NCBI RefSeq assembly: GCF_003577475.1
Contig: NZ_QPEP01000010.1
Location: 63,200 to 127,199 of the forward strand
Reading direction: 5' to 3'
Source of the DNA: Salinibius halmophilus
Lineage (GTDB): Bacteria; Pseudomonadota; Gammaproteobacteria; Pseudomonadales; Natronospirillaceae
DNA: 64,000 nucleotides
The position numbers and the translations under genes are program-made. Within the stretch, counting starts at the first letter, position 1. Each line of letters starts with the position of its first letter. The notes beneath the pieces are model-generated. The model was not told the origin of the DNA and ran no database searches. It worked only from the letters and a program-made list of their open reading frames with translations. Of the stretch, positions 48,583 to 59,106 are shown in pieces.

Positions 48583-50121
48583 ATGTGCGGAATTGCAGGC
48601 ATTTATGGGTATTCGCCGGTCAATCAGCAGTTGTATGATGCATTGACCGTACTGCAACACCGAGGGCAGGATGCTGCCGGTATTGTGACGGCCGAAAGTG
48701 GCAAATTTTATCTACGTAAAAGCAATGGTTTAGTGCGTGATGTGTTCCGTACTCGCCATATGAAACGCTTAGTGGGCAATATGGGCATCGCGCATGCTCG
48801 CTACCCAACAGCTGGTACGTCTAGTTTGGCCGAATCACAGCCATTCTATGTCAACTCACCCTATGGCATTGCCTTGGCACACAACGGTAATCTAACGAAC
48901 TCAGAGCAGCTAAGTGAAGAGATCTTCCGCGAAGACCTTCGTCATATCAATACCACGTCTGACTCAGAAGTATTGTTGAACGTACTTGCCCATGAACTAC
49001 AAGTAATTGGCAAGTTAATGCCAACAGCCAGTGATGTGTTTGCTGCGGTTCGTGCTACGCATAATCGCTGTCGTGGTGGTTATGCCGTGGTTGCCATGAT
49101 CTCAGGCTATGGCATGTTAGGTTTTCGTGACCCGAATGGCATACGTCCAATTTGTTATGGTATTCGCCATACTGAAGATGGTCGCACTGAGTACATGCTG
49201 GCCAGTGAAAGTGTGGCATTAACGGCCTGTGGTTTTGAGATGGTTCGCGATCTCGCACCAGGTGAATGTATTTATATTGACAGTTCTGGTGCCATGCATA
49301 GCGAAATTTGTGCTGATAACGCCAAGTTGAGCCCTTGTATCTTTGAACACGTTTATTTTGCACGCCCAGATTCAATCATCGATGGCATTCCGGTGTATCA
49401 CGCGCGCCTTGAAATGGGCAGTTCGCTCGCCAAAAAGATTAAACGAGAGCGTCCAGAGCACGATATTGATGTAGTGATGCCAATTCCGGATACCTCGCGA
49501 ACGTCGGCGCTGCAACTCGCCACCGAGCTTGGTGTCGAGTATCGCGAGGGGTTTATTAAAAACCGCTACATTGGCCGCACCTTTATCATGCCAGGCCAAG
49601 CCATTCGCAAAAAATCAGTGAAGCAGAAACTCAACCCAATCAATCTTGAGTTTAAAGACAAGGTTGTACTGCTGGTAGACGATTCAATCGTGCGTGGGAC
49701 AACGTGTGATCAAATCATTGAGATGGCCCGCGAATCTGGCGCCAAAAAAGTTTATTTTGCTTCCGCTGCTCCGGCTGTTCGTTACCCAAACGTTTATGGT
49801 ATCGATATGCCAGCGGCCAGTGAGTTAATTGCACACGGGCGCACAACTGAACAAGTACAAGAAGAAATTGGTGCGGACTGGTTAATTTACCAAGACCTAC
49901 CAGATCTGATTGATGCTGTGCAAGCAGCTGCGCCAGACGTCAAAATTGAGCAATATGACTGCTCGGTATTTAACGGTGAGTATGTCACTGGTGATGTGAC
50001 AGCTGATTATTTGGCACGCATAGAAGCGGCACGAAATGACTCAAATAAGTCAAAAAGCTTGCCAGCCGATGAATCGGGCATGATTGACTTGCACAATGAT
50101 GATACCAGCGAGAATGGCTAA
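48583..50121 (+). CDS. purF: Amidophosphoribosyltransferase
   Basis: A 512-residue enzyme that commits PRPP to purine synthesis. Cys2 is the N-terminal nucleophile of the glutaminase domain ([21 protein letters not shown]); the phosphoribosyltransferase domain carries the PRPP loop [13 protein letters not shown] (about 360-373). AGAGGA precedes the ATG. Confidence 0.97.
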   Translation: MCGIAGIYGYSPVNQQLYDALTVLQHRGQDAAGIVTAESGKFYLRKSNGLVRDVFRTRHMKRLVGNMGIAHARYPTAGTSSLAESQPFYVNSPYGIALAHNGNLTNSEQLSEEIFREDLRHINTTSDSEVLLNVLAHELQVIGKLMPTASDVFAAVRATHNRCRGGYAVVAMISGYGMLGFRDPNGIRPICYGIRHTEDGRTEYMLASESVALTACGFEMVRDLAPGECIYIDSSGAMHSEICADNAKLSPCIFEHVYFARPDSIIDGIPVYHARLEMGSSLAKKIKRERPEHDIDVVMPIPDTSRTSALQLATELGVEYREGFIKNRYIGRTFIMPGQAIRKKSVKQKLNPINLEFKDKVVLLVDDSIVRGTTCDQIIEMARESGAKKVYFASAAPAVRYPNVYGIDMPAASELIAHGRTTEQVQEEIGADWLIYQDLPDLIDAVQAAAPDVKIEQYDCSVFNGEYVTGDVTADYLARIEAARNDSNKSKSLPADESGMIDLHNDDTSENG

Positions 50122-50144
50122 CGCAGTCAGCTAGGGATATCGAC

Positions 50145-50176
50145 AAAACCGCGGCGCTTTAGTCGCGGTTTTTTTT
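50145..50176 (+). terminator. Intrinsic terminator after purF
   Basis: AACCGCG and CGCGGTT flank a ten-base loop and end in a run of eight T. Confidence 0.88.
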
Positions 50177-50349
50177 GTGCTTTTGAAAATCACCGCAAAA
50201 AGCTATTCATATCAACGACTTATACTAGATTTGCTGGAACATTATGACCTCGTTTGCAAATTGCTTGTGCGTAGTCTGGGTTTTCGGTTATGAACACGTT
50301 ACGATAACACCATAGGGCAGAAAGCCTAGTCGAATAAATAAGGACACCC

Positions 50350-51240
50350 ATGCAAGTCAGAAAAGCTGTTATCCCTGTTGCTGGTTTAGGCACGCGTATG
50401 TTGCCAGCCACTAAAGCCATCCCAAAAGAAATGCTGCCTGTGGTAGACAAGCCGATGATTCAATACATCGTCAACGAGTGTGTTGAAGCGGGTATTAAAG
50501 AAATTGTCTTAGTGACGCACGCCTCGAAAAACAGCATCGAAAACCACTTTGATACATCGTTTGAACTTGAAGCAACATTGGAGAAGCGGGTTAAGCGCCA
50601 ATTGTTGGAGGAAGTTCAGTCTATTTGTCCGAAAGATGTGACCATTATGCACGTGCGCCAAGGTACTGCTAAAGGCCTTGGTCATGCTGTTCTATGTGCT
50701 CGACCACTGGTTGGCGACAACCCGTTTGCAGTCGTGCTACCAGATGTTTTGATTGATGATGTCGCAGCGAATCCAAAAGCCGATAACTTGGCAGAAATGG
50801 TCAAGCTTTATAACACCACACAAGAAAGCCAAGTAATGGTAGAGGGCGTGCCGAAAGAGCAGGTCGATCAGTATGGTGTGGTTGATGTCAACGGCGCTGA
50901 GTTGAAGCCTGGTGGTGTTGCACCCATTAAAAACATGGTGGAAAAACCGCCAGTTGAAGAAGCACCTAGTAACCTTTCGATTGTTGGTCGTTATGTTTTA
51001 TCTGCGGCAACCTGGGACTTGCTAGAGCGTACACCACCAGGTGCAGGAGACGAGATTCAGCTAACCGACGCCATGTTTATGCTGATGGAAAAAGAAACCG
51101 TTAATGCCTACTACATGAAAGGCCGCTCACATGATTGTGGCAGCAAATTGGGCTACATGATGGCCAATGTGGAATACGGTTTGCGTCATGAAAAACTCGG
51201 TAGTGAGTACAAAGCGCGTCTAAAAAAACTACTCAAGTAG
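50350..51240 (+). CDS. galU: UTP-glucose-1-phosphate uridylyltransferase
   Basis: A 296-residue enzyme that makes UDP-glucose for polysaccharide and lipopolysaccharide synthesis. Nucleotide-binding [20 protein letters not shown] (about 12-31) and [13 protein letters not shown] are typical. Monocistronic; followed by a strong hairpin. Confidence 0.96.
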   Translation: MQVRKAVIPVAGLGTRMLPATKAIPKEMLPVVDKPMIQYIVNECVEAGIKEIVLVTHASKNSIENHFDTSFELEATLEKRVKRQLLEEVQSICPKDVTIMHVRQGTAKGLGHAVLCARPLVGDNPFAVVLPDVLIDDVAANPKADNLAEMVKLYNTTQESQVMVEGVPKEQVDQYGVVDVNGAELKPGGVAPIKNMVEKPPVEEAPSNLSIVGRYVLSAATWDLLERTPPGAGDEIQLTDAMFMLMEKETVNAYYMKGRSHDCGSKLGYMMANVEYGLRHEKLGSEYKARLKKLLK

Positions 51241-51250
51241 TTTTATTCTG

Positions 51251-51274
51251 GGCGCATAACCGTTGTTATGCGCC
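51251..51274 (+). terminator. Perfect ten-base-pair hairpin after galU
   Basis: GGCGCATAAC and GTTATGCGCC enclose a CGTT loop directly after the galU stop. The sequence behind has only short T-runs, so it may act as an mRNA-stabilising hairpin rather than a terminator. Confidence 0.5.
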
Positions 51275-51362
51275 GCACCAAAATTTTAATCTCTGCAAGA
51301 TGGCCAAAACTAGGCGATACTTCGTATAACCCTGTGTTCAACTAAGTGCTTAAGGAGTCGCT

Positions 51363-51650
51363 ATGGCTTGGTTATTGGTGTTGGTTCCAGCTTTGATTGT
51401 TGGCGGTTTCTGCTTTATTTGGCGGGACGATAAAGTAGGGCGCTACACCGCAGTTATTATTCCAGCATTGCTTGCGCTTATTGGCTTTGCCTATGTCATT
51501 ACCATTGCTGATGTGAACGGCGGTTGGTCGCTGGCAACGGTAGCGGGTTGGTTGTTTATTACGGCCATTGCAGGTGCAGGTGGTTTGGCTGGCTTTTTTA
51601 TTGGCGAGTCGCTTGTTGGGCATGAGACGCCAAAGGAAGATCAATCATAA
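51363..51650 (+). CDS. Small uncharacterised membrane protein
   Basis: A 95-residue protein with three predicted membrane helices (about 3-20, 28-48, 58-80) and a short acidic C-terminal tail. Not recognised. AAGGAG precedes the ATG, and a bidirectional terminator follows. Confidence 0.65.
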   Translation: MAWLLVLVPALIVGGFCFIWRDDKVGRYTAVIIPALLALIGFAYVITIADVNGGWSLATVAGWLFITAIAGAGGLAGFFIGESLVGHETPKEDQS

Positions 51651-51679
51651 AAAAAGCTGGCTAAGCCAGCTTTTTTTAT
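51648..51679. terminator. Bidirectional intrinsic terminator
   Basis: An A-run, GCTGGC...GCCAGC and a T-run lie between the convergent small membrane protein gene and the DAHP synthase gene. Confidence 0.92.
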
Positions 51680-51694
51680 ATCTTCAGCAAAGCA

Positions 51695-53044
51695 TTATTT
51701 TGCTGCATCTTTTAGGCTGTCAGCAATCAAGAACGCAAGCTCTAGTGATTGGTCAGCGTTAAGACGTGGATCACAGTGCGTGTGGTAGCGCTCAGCTAGA
51801 TCATGCTGTGTTAGGTCGTACTGACCACCCAAGCACTCAGTAACGTTGCGGCCCGTCATTTCAAAGTGAACACCACCAGCGTTGGTGCCTTCCGCTTTGT
51901 GGATCTGGAAGAACTCTTTTACTTCCGACAGTACATCTTCGGCGCGACGAGTCTTGTAGCCATTCTCTGTTTTAATGGTATTGCCATGCATTGGGTCGCA
52001 AGACCAAGCAACGTTTTTGCCTTCTTTGCTTACTGCGCGCAGTAAGTCAGTGAAGTGCTTCTCTACGTTACCTGCACCCATACGAACGATGATATTTAGC
52101 TTACCTTCTTCGTTGTTCGGGTTTAGGCTGTCGATGTTGCGAAGCAAATCATCAACGCTTGTTGTTGGGCCGGCTTTTAGACCGATTGGGTTCTGAATAC
52201 CACGGGCAAACTCAATGTGAGCATGGTCAGGCTGGCGTGTACGGTCACCAATCCATAACATGTGCGCAGAGGTGTCGTACCAGTCACCCGTTAGGCTATC
52301 TACACGAGTGAAGGCTTCTTCATAATTAAGCAGCAGCGCTTCGTGTGAAGTGTAGAACGACGTTTCTTGCAGTTGTGGCGTGGTGATGCCATTAATACCA
52401 ACTGCTTTGATGAACGCTAGGGTTTCTTCCAAACGCTCAGCTAGATCGTTGTAACGCTCAGCGAGTGGGCTGCGTTTTACGAAGTCTAGGTTCCATTGGT
52501 GTACCTTGTGAAGGTCAGCCAAGCCACCACGGGCAAAAGCGCGGATTAGGTTAGAGGTTGCCGCCGACTGATGGTAGGCCTTCAGCAAACGCTCAGGGTC
52601 TGGAATACGCGCTTCTTCAGTGAACTTAATATCGTTGATGATGTCACCACGATATGCAGGGAGTGTTACACCGTCGATGGTTTCGGTATCAGCAGAGCGT
52701 GGCTTGGCAAACTGACCCGCTACACGGCCGATCTTAACAACTGGTTTTTTCGCGCCAAAAGTCAGCACGATGGCCATTTGTAACATGACCTTGAAGGTGT
52801 CGCGAATATTGTCAGCAGAAAACTCGGCAAAGCTCTCCGCGCAGTCGCCACCTTGCAGCAAAAACGCGTCGCCGCGAGACACTGCAGCCAATTCTTGCTT
52901 TAGGTTACGAATTTCACCAGCAAATACCAAAGGAGCCTGACGCTTTAATTCTGCTTCTACTTCGGCGACCTTGGCTGCATCTGGGTAGGTCGGTTGCTGT
53001 AAGATTGGCTTTTCTCGCCAGGTTTGCGGAGTCCAAGTGCTCAT
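51695..53044 (-). CDS. Class II DAHP synthase
   Basis: A 449-residue enzyme condensing phosphoenolpyruvate with erythrose 4-phosphate at the head of the aromatic pathway. It belongs to the plant-type class II (AroA-II) family, unlike the E. coli AroFGH type: [11 protein letters not shown] with the metal-binding cysteine (about residue 66) and [11 protein letters not shown] are diagnostic. Its start overlaps the ydiJ stop by 4 bases, so both are in one operon, an odd pairing. Confidence 0.93.
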   Translation of the reverse strand: MSTWTPQTWREKPILQQPTYPDAAKVAEVEAELKRQAPLVFAGEIRNLKQELAAVSRGDAFLLQGGDCAESFAEFSADNIRDTFKVMLQMAIVLTFGAKKPVVKIGRVAGQFAKPRSADTETIDGVTLPAYRGDIINDIKFTEEARIPDPERLLKAYHQSAATSNLIRAFARGGLADLHKVHQWNLDFVKRSPLAERYNDLAERLEETLAFIKAVGINGITTPQLQETSFYTSHEALLLNYEEAFTRVDSLTGDWYDTSAHMLWIGDRTRQPDHAHIEFARGIQNPIGLKAGPTTSVDDLLRNIDSLNPNNEEGKLNIIVRMGAGNVEKHFTDLLRAVSKEGKNVAWSCDPMHGNTIKTENGYKTRRAEDVLSEVKEFFQIHKAEGTNAGGVHFEMTGRNVTECLGGQYDLTQHDLAERYHTHCDPRLNADQSLELAFLIADSLKDAAK

Positions 53045-56000
53045 TGTGACTTTACTTCCTTACTACGTTTAACAATAACTTGTAATGGATGTGGAATGGC
53101 CACGCCTTCCACGCGTTTTGCTTGACTGCGGCAACTGTAGCCCGGTGCAACAAGGTTTTGCTTGTTTTGCACAGGGTCCTGCCAAGACATATTCCAGAGC
53201 TTGATAGACGCTTCCTTGTTTCGCGTTTCATGCCCATATGTGCCTGCCATGCCGCAGCAGCCAACACTTTCGTGTTGTAGCACCAAGCCAACTGATGCAA
53301 AAACCGTCGCCCAATCCTTTTGGGAATTGGCGGCATTGGTCTTTTCGGTACAGTGGCCGAGTAGGTGATAAGTTTCACCGCCTAGGTTGATATTGCGTTG
53401 GCGAATTTCTTCTGCATGTTTAGCAAGGAATTCTTGCACTAACATGACTTCCGGGCTGTCGTCGCCAACATACTTTTTGTATTCAGCACGATAGCTCAGG
53501 GTCATCGATGGGTCTACGCCCACCAAGGGTAAATTCAGTTCGGTAAACTGGCGCAGTTTGTTTGAGGTGCGCAGCGCTACCTTTTTGAAGGTGGTCAAAA
53601 AGCCGTGCACGTGCAATGGCTTGCCGTTGGCCGAGAATGGCATGATTTGTGGCTCAAAGCCCATCACCCGCATCGACTCTAAAATGTCTAATACAACCGC
53701 CGGGTCGAAGTAGCTGTAGAACGCATCTTGCACCAAAATAGGGGTGCGCTGGCGCTCTTCTCTGCTTAGTTTTGCCAACGCTTTAGGGTCGGCAAACTGA
53801 AAGCCGCGTGCCTTGGCTTCTTTGGCAAAGTTGATTTTATCCAGCATTGGGCTGTCGACCATGCCAGCAAACTTAGCCAGCGCCCATTTTACTGGTGGTA
53901 GGCTCATTGGCAGATTGTATAACCACGGCACTGGGCGGAATACTGGCATCAAAAACTCAAGTGTGCCGATCAAGTAATCTTTTAGTGGTCGCGCATAACG
54001 GTCGTGATACAGCTCCAGGAAGCGAGCACGGAACTCAGGCACGTCAACTTTAATAGGGCAGGCGCCAGTACAGCTCTTACAAGCCAAACAAGCACCCATG
54101 CTCTCGTACACTTCGTTGCTGTAGTCGTAATCATTGCCAGCAGTTCGAATTAGTTTGCCTGGGTAGCGCGCAGCTGTGGCAATCACACCACGTGAGCGAA
54201 TTTTATCGGTTACTTGTTGGCTGTCGATGTCACGCTCGCTTAATAAGCGCAGCCATTCACGAATTAGGCTTGAGCGGCCTTTTGGTGAATGACGACGATC
54301 GCGCGTGACCTTATAACTTGGGCACATGGCATCGGCTGGGTCCCAGTTATAACAAGCGCCGTTACCATTACAGTACATGCCAGTGTCGAACTGCTGCCAG
54401 CTTTCTTGTTTGATCGTTGCATCTAATTCGCCACGTGTGGTCACTTCATCAATTTTATAAAGTGGAATGTCTTCTTTTGGCGTAGCGATTTTGCCAGGGT
54501 TAAACTGGTTGTGTGGGTCAAAGCTGGCTTTGATCTCTTGTAGAATCGGGTACAGGCTGCCAAAGAATTTCGGCGCGTATTCCGAGCGCACACCTTTACC
54601 GTGCTCACCCCAAAGTAGACCGTTGTACTTTTTCACTAGCTCAACAACTTCATCGGTCACGCTGCGAATCAGTTTGGCTTGTTCAGCATCTTTCATGTCA
54701 ATGGCAGGGCGCACGTGAAGTACACCTGCATCGACGTGGCCAAACATGCCATAACGCAGGTTATAACGATCGAGCACAGCGCGAAAATCCATAATGAAAT
54801 CGGCTAGGTTTTCTGGTGGCACAGCCGTGTCTTCAACGAACGGAATAGGTCGTGCTTCACCTTTGGCATTACCTAAAAGACCTACTGCCTTTTTACGCAT
54901 TGCCCATACTTTTTTCACATTGGCATCGCCTTTAGCAATACCATAAGCAAAGGCTTGATTCGCTTGGCCTTTAACGCTGTCTAGGTGATCAAGCACCGAC
55001 TTCATATTGGCTTCGAGAGTGGCTTCATCATCAGCGGTGTATTCAACAAAGTTCACACCAGCAATGTCTTTGCCTTCGGCCGCTGGGAAGAAGTCTTCCA
55101 CCGTGTGCCAAATTAGGTCGTCTTTGGCGAGCTGCAGTACAAAGCTGTCGACCGTTTCGATCGAGCTTGGCTGGTGCGCCATGAGAGCCTGCGCGTCGCG
55201 CATCGAGGCTTCAAAGCTTTCGTAACAAACACAGATTAGAGAGGCGACTTTAGGAATCGGCAATACATTGAGCTTGGCTTCACTAATTAAACCAAGCGTG
55301 CCTTCTGAACCACAAATCAGGTTGTTTAAATCAACTAGGCCGTCGTCGTTGCGGATGTGCGCCAAGTCGTAGCCAGTTAAACAGCGGTTTAACGGCGGGA
55401 ATTTTTCATCAATGTCGGCCTTGTTGTGATCAAAGGCAGCACGAGCAGTGCGGTAAATATCACCAATGCGGCTATCGCCGTTGTCCATGCCATCAATGAT
55501 GTCGTCGGTGATTGGTGCCGTTTGCAGCACTTCGCCGCCATGAATAATGGTGCGCGTTGCTAACACGTGATCGCGAGTTTTACCGTACAGCACCGAGCCT
55601 TGGCCTGAGGCGTCGGTCGAGATCATACCGCCAATGGTAGCGCGGTTCGAAGTTGACAATTCTGGAGCAAAAAATAGGCCGTGCGGTTTTAGGGCAGCAT
55701 TTAGCTGATCTTTGACTACCCCAGATTGCACACGCACCCAGCCTTCCTCGGCATTGATCTCCAGAATCTGGTTCATGTGGCGCGACACATCAACAACAAC
55801 GCCATCAGTGAGCGACTGACCATTCGTGCCGGTGCCGCCCCCACGTGGACCAATCTTCACATCATAAAACTCAGGCTGTGCCAAAATACCCGCAATAATC
55901 TGCAAATCCTGCTCGTTGGCAGGGTAGAGCACACCTTGTGGTAACATTTGATAAATCGAGTTGTCGGTGGCGAGAACGGTTCGCTGACTATATTCGGGCG

Positions 56001-56100
56001 ACACATCTCCCTTAAAGCCAGATTTTTGCACTGCTTGGAAAAACTTCACATAGTGCTGTTGGATATTAGACAGCTGATGTAAACGTGGGATAGCAGTCAT
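53041..56100 (-). CDS. ydiJ: YdiJ-type D-2-hydroxyglutarate dehydrogenase
   Basis: A 1019-residue flavin/iron-sulfur protein of the E. coli YdiJ type (1018 residues). An N-terminal FAD_binding_4 domain (about 45-270; [14 protein letters not shown]), FAD-oxidase C-terminal domain with a [10 protein letters not shown] stretch, an iron-sulfur region with [12 protein letters not shown] (about 670) and a CCG-like domain (HCTEK ... VGCCGMAG) near the end. E. coli YdiJ oxidises D-2-hydroxyglutarate; substrate use here is transferred by homology. It is the first gene of an operon with class II DAHP synthase. Confidence 0.9.
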   Translation of the reverse strand: MTAIPRLHQLSNIQQHYVKFFQAVQKSGFKGDVSPEYSQRTVLATDNSIYQMLPQGVLYPANEQDLQIIAGILAQPEFYDVKIGPRGGGTGTNGQSLTDGVVVDVSRHMNQILEINAEEGWVRVQSGVVKDQLNAALKPHGLFFAPELSTSNRATIGGMISTDASGQGSVLYGKTRDHVLATRTIIHGGEVLQTAPITDDIIDGMDNGDSRIGDIYRTARAAFDHNKADIDEKFPPLNRCLTGYDLAHIRNDDGLVDLNNLICGSEGTLGLISEAKLNVLPIPKVASLICVCYESFEASMRDAQALMAHQPSSIETVDSFVLQLAKDDLIWHTVEDFFPAAEGKDIAGVNFVEYTADDEATLEANMKSVLDHLDSVKGQANQAFAYGIAKGDANVKKVWAMRKKAVGLLGNAKGEARPIPFVEDTAVPPENLADFIMDFRAVLDRYNLRYGMFGHVDAGVLHVRPAIDMKDAEQAKLIRSVTDEVVELVKKYNGLLWGEHGKGVRSEYAPKFFGSLYPILQEIKASFDPHNQFNPGKIATPKEDIPLYKIDEVTTRGELDATIKQESWQQFDTGMYCNGNGACYNWDPADAMCPSYKVTRDRRHSPKGRSSLIREWLRLLSERDIDSQQVTDKIRSRGVIATAARYPGKLIRTAGNDYDYSNEVYESMGACLACKSCTGACPIKVDVPEFRARFLELYHDRYARPLKDYLIGTLEFLMPVFRPVPWLYNLPMSLPPVKWALAKFAGMVDSPMLDKINFAKEAKARGFQFADPKALAKLSREERQRTPILVQDAFYSYFDPAVVLDILESMRVMGFEPQIMPFSANGKPLHVHGFLTTFKKVALRTSNKLRQFTELNLPLVGVDPSMTLSYRAEYKKYVGDDSPEVMLVQEFLAKHAEEIRQRNINLGGETYHLLGHCTEKTNAANSQKDWATVFASVGLVLQHESVGCCGMAGTYGHETRNKEASIKLWNMSWQDPVQNKQNLVAPGYSCRSQAKRVEGVAIPHPLQVIVKRSKEVKSQ

Positions 56101-56272
56101 ATTTTACTCACTACTCGTAACAACTTTAGGCACAAATGCCGTGAACGCCTACTCGTTATGGTTAACGGCATCGCTATGGGCACGAGATTATACGCATAAT
56201 TTTGAATATTTCTTGCCAACTTTGGCTTACAGTCTCGATTATTGATAAAAAATTGACGCAAATGGAGTAAAT

Positions 56273-56908
56273 ATGGGCCCTTGGTGGCATTTTGCTAACA
56301 AATTGGTTTGGTCGGTCATGGCCATTTTATTGGTCTATTGCTTATTAGTAATAGACTTTAATTATATCTATCCTGCCCTGGCAGGCAGTGTTTGGCTGAT
56401 ATATCGATTGTGTTGGCGTCTTGGCTGGCTGGCGCGCGACCTTGAACAAGTGGTTCCTAGTGTGTTAGGCGGTGTTCTGAGCGTTTTGGCGTTCATCATG
56501 GTCGACTCGGGTTATGCGCCGGCCGTGCTCACCGTATTTATGGGGCTTATTTTGCCGCGTTGGTGGCTGACTAAAGTGGCTAGGCGTAATTTTGTTCTGC
56601 GCAAAAAAGTGCCATTCGCGCTCAAAGACTATGATCAAGGCTGGGTGATGATTGAGTCTGGGCAGCCAAGGCTCGACTTGTACCTACGCGCATGTGTGCC
56701 AGATGTGCATTGGCGCCTAGATCGAAGTGCTTTGGCAAATCCCGGTTGGCGCGAGGCTTTTGAAGCAATGGGCATGCCGCCGAACAAAGTATGGCCACTA
56801 ATCGCGCGTATTGAGAATGGTCAAATGCAGCTTGTATGGTCACCAGAATGGTTGTTTCAGCCGCCAGCGGATGACGTGTTCGTTAATCAAGACAGGCAAA
56901 GTAGCTGA
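56273..56908 (+). CDS. Uncharacterised membrane protein
   Basis: A 211-residue protein with two to four N-terminal membrane helices (about 10-110) and a C-terminal soluble part of about 95 residues rich in Trp (MIESGQPRLDLYLRACVPDVHW). No known domain seen. AATGGAG before the ATG. Monocistronic between divergent ydiJ and glpX. Confidence 0.6.
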   Translation: MGPWWHFANKLVWSVMAILLVYCLLVIDFNYIYPALAGSVWLIYRLCWRLGWLARDLEQVVPSVLGGVLSVLAFIMVDSGYAPAVLTVFMGLILPRWWLTKVARRNFVLRKKVPFALKDYDQGWVMIESGQPRLDLYLRACVPDVHWRLDRSALANPGWREAFEAMGMPPNKVWPLIARIENGQMQLVWSPEWLFQPPADDVFVNQDRQSS

Positions 56909-56921
56909 ATGCGCCCTTCAA

Positions 56922-56938
56922 GGCGGCAAAATGCCGCC
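56922..56938 (+). terminator. Hairpin after the uncharacterised membrane protein gene
   Basis: GGCGGCA and TGCCGCC with a three-base AAA loop; no T-run, so termination is doubtful. Confidence 0.4.
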
Positions 56939-56987
56939 CAAATGGGTATACTTGCCGCGTTAACTCATAAACTGATAGGAATACTCA

Positions 56988-57995
56988 ATGCGTCGCGATC
57001 TCGCTTTGCAATTTTCTCGTGTGACTGAAGCTGCTGCGCTAGCTGGCTATAAATGGTTGGGTCGAGGCGATAAGAACATCGCTGATGGTGCTGCGGTTGA
57101 AGCCATGCGGTATATGCTGAACCAGTCCGATATCGATGGTGAAATTGTGATTGGGGAAGGTGAGATTGATGATGCGCCCATGCTCTACATCGGTGAAAAG
57201 CTAGGCCATGGCGAAGAAGAAGTTGATATTGCGGTAGACCCAATTGAGGGGACCCGCATGACAGCCATGGGCCAGGCTAACGCGGTAGCAGTGCTAGCCG
57301 CTGGCGAGCGGGGTTGCTTTTTGAAAGCGCCAGATATGTACATGGAAAAGCTTGTGGTGGGCCCAAAAGCAAAAGGTCATATTGATCTCAACCTGCCATT
57401 AGAAACCAACCTTCGTAACGTGGCCAAGGTGCTAAACAAGCCAATAGACCAGCTGACAGTGGTGACACTTGCCAAGCCTCGTCATGATGAGCCGATCAAG
57501 CAAATTCAAGCGCTAGGCTGTCGCGTGTTTGCGCTGCCTGATGGTGATGTGGCAGCGTCAATTTTGTGCTCGATGCCGATCTCTGAAGTAGATGTGATGT
57601 ACTGTGTAGGTGGCGCGCCTGAAGGCGTTATTTCTGCTGCAGTTACGCGTGCTCTAGGCGGTGACATGCAAGGTCGCTTGTTGTTGCGCAATAAAGCCAA
57701 AGGCAACAGCCCAGAAAACGATGCGGCGGCGACAACTGAGCTGGCGCGCTGTAAAGATATGGGTGTAGAGGTGGATCGGGTCTATAAGCTAGAAGAGCTG
57801 GTGAAATCAGATAACTTGGTGTTCTCGGCAACGGGTATTACCAAGGGTGATTTGCTTGAGGGCGTGCGCCGCGATGGTGATGTAGCCATCACCGAAACCC
57901 TGCTGGTTCGTGGTAAGTCGCGTACGGTTCGTAAAATCGAATCCATTCACTATGTTGCGCGCAAAGACGACGAAATCAAACGTATTATTCTATAA
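56988..57995 (+). CDS. glpX: Class II fructose-1,6-bisphosphatase GlpX
   Basis: A 335-residue gluconeogenic phosphatase. The metal-binding EGEIDDAPMLYIGEKLG (about 57-73) and AVDPIEGTRMTAMGQAN (about 83-99) blocks define the class II family. A TATACT -10-like hexamer lies at 56947-56952 but lacks a clear -35. Confidence 0.95.
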   Translation: MRRDLALQFSRVTEAAALAGYKWLGRGDKNIADGAAVEAMRYMLNQSDIDGEIVIGEGEIDDAPMLYIGEKLGHGEEEVDIAVDPIEGTRMTAMGQANAVAVLAAGERGCFLKAPDMYMEKLVVGPKAKGHIDLNLPLETNLRNVAKVLNKPIDQLTVVTLAKPRHDEPIKQIQALGCRVFALPDGDVAASILCSMPISEVDVMYCVGGAPEGVISAAVTRALGGDMQGRLLLRNKAKGNSPENDAAATTELARCKDMGVEVDRVYKLEELVKSDNLVFSATGITKGDLLEGVRRDGDVAITETLLVRGKSRTVRKIESIHYVARKDDEIKRIIL

Positions 57996-58004
57996 GTGTT
58001 TGTA

Positions 58005-58027
58005 GGGGTTGCCTAAGTGGCAATCCC
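58005..58027. terminator. Hairpin between convergent glpX and DegV genes
   Basis: GGGGTTGCC and GGCAATCCC pair (one G-U) around a TAAGT loop. No strong T-run, so weak terminator at most. Confidence 0.45.
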
Positions 58028-58032
58028 AACTG

Positions 58033-59016
58033 TTATTCCGTTAGTCTGCGATTGGCTGACTTCCTGGTAAACGCCATCGAAACTGCGCCAGGCCCGAGAT
58101 ATACTCCACCAGATAAACTCATCACTGACTCCAACAGGCGAATGCCATAAGCCTGACAGGCTTCTTTGAAGCGTACATAGGCTTCTAATTGGCGCAGCCA
58201 TGCCACGTCGTCGGCTACCGAAATGGCAATCATGCTGTTATAGATCTCGTCATTGCGAATGGCTTCTTGGCAAATATCGATCACTTCATTAATGGCATTG
58301 CGATAGCCTTTTTGACTATTAATGGCTTGGGTGTCGCCGTTGTGATTGATGATGATTGGGTAGCGCTGGCGCAAGCGGGACAGCCATTCATAATGCCACG
58401 TAACTGAGTGGTCGTTTTTCAACCGTGCGCGCTTGCGCATATAAATGGGCTCTCGCAACACCAAATAGTTCTCGGTGCGCCGCCTAAAGAAGTCCATGCG
58501 CGCATTGATAGCCGTTTGATCAATGTAGGCTCTGCCACGTTGATTCATCGATAGGCTATGATCTTTATCTTCTAGTTCAAGCATTTTCTGTAAATGCATT
58601 ACCACTAGCCCATGGCCAGCAAACATTGAACCCGAATCACAAGGGTAGATATGGACTAGCTTGTTACTCGGTGTGCGCAGCTCATTGTTTAGCTGAGAGG
58701 CAGCTTCTTCTGCATTGCTCAGCGTCGGTGAGCGATTGCGCATAATGCTAACAACGTAAATTTCTTCGGTCTCTTGCTCGGCGAGTTGCTGGAAAATTTT
58801 TCTGAACTGCTCGACTGACGGTGGCTCAGTGCTAGCCAAGGCAGGGAGTTCTAAGCGGCCATCGCGGTAGATTTTTTGCATGCGTTCAGGTTGGCGTTTA
58901 TCGGGAAAACGCAACCCGTTGATGCGGATTGTGGCACTCGCCAGCTCAATGTGAGGCTGTTCAAGTTGCTCATGTGGCAAATCACAGGCACTGTCTATTA
59001 CAATCGCAGTGGTCAT
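58033..59016 (-). CDS. DegV family fatty-acid-binding protein
   Basis: A 327-residue protein with the DegV N-terminal pattern MTTAIVIDSACDLP and the middle VVSIMRNRSPTLSNA block, which binds fatty acid in this fold. DegV proteins with partner kinases (FakA) supply exogenous fatty acids for phospholipid synthesis, but no FakA gene is in the window. Somewhat longer than usual (about 280). Convergent with glpX. Confidence 0.83.
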   Translation of the reverse strand: MTTAIVIDSACDLPHEQLEQPHIELASATIRINGLRFPDKRQPERMQKIYRDGRLELPALASTEPPSVEQFRKIFQQLAEQETEEIYVVSIMRNRSPTLSNAEEAASQLNNELRTPSNKLVHIYPCDSGSMFAGHGLVVMHLQKMLELEDKDHSLSMNQRGRAYIDQTAINARMDFFRRRTENYLVLREPIYMRKRARLKNDHSVTWHYEWLSRLRQRYPIIINHNGDTQAINSQKGYRNAINEVIDICQEAIRNDEIYNSMIAISVADDVAWLRQLEAYVRFKEACQAYGIRLLESVMSLSGGVYLGPGAVSMAFTRKSANRRLTE

Positions 59017-59042
59017 AAATAGTTATCCGCAATAATTAATCC

Positions 59043-59071
59043 TTCATCGGCGCGACTTAACTCTCTATAAT
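59043..59071 (+). promoter_or_regulatory. Candidate gltX promoter
   Basis: A consensus -10 TATAAT at 59066-59071 with a poor -35 TTCATC (59043-59048) at 17 bases, 35 bases before the gltX ATG. Confidence 0.5.
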
Positions 59072-59106
59072 GTCGGCCATCATTAACTTAGGACAATACC
59101 ATTATT

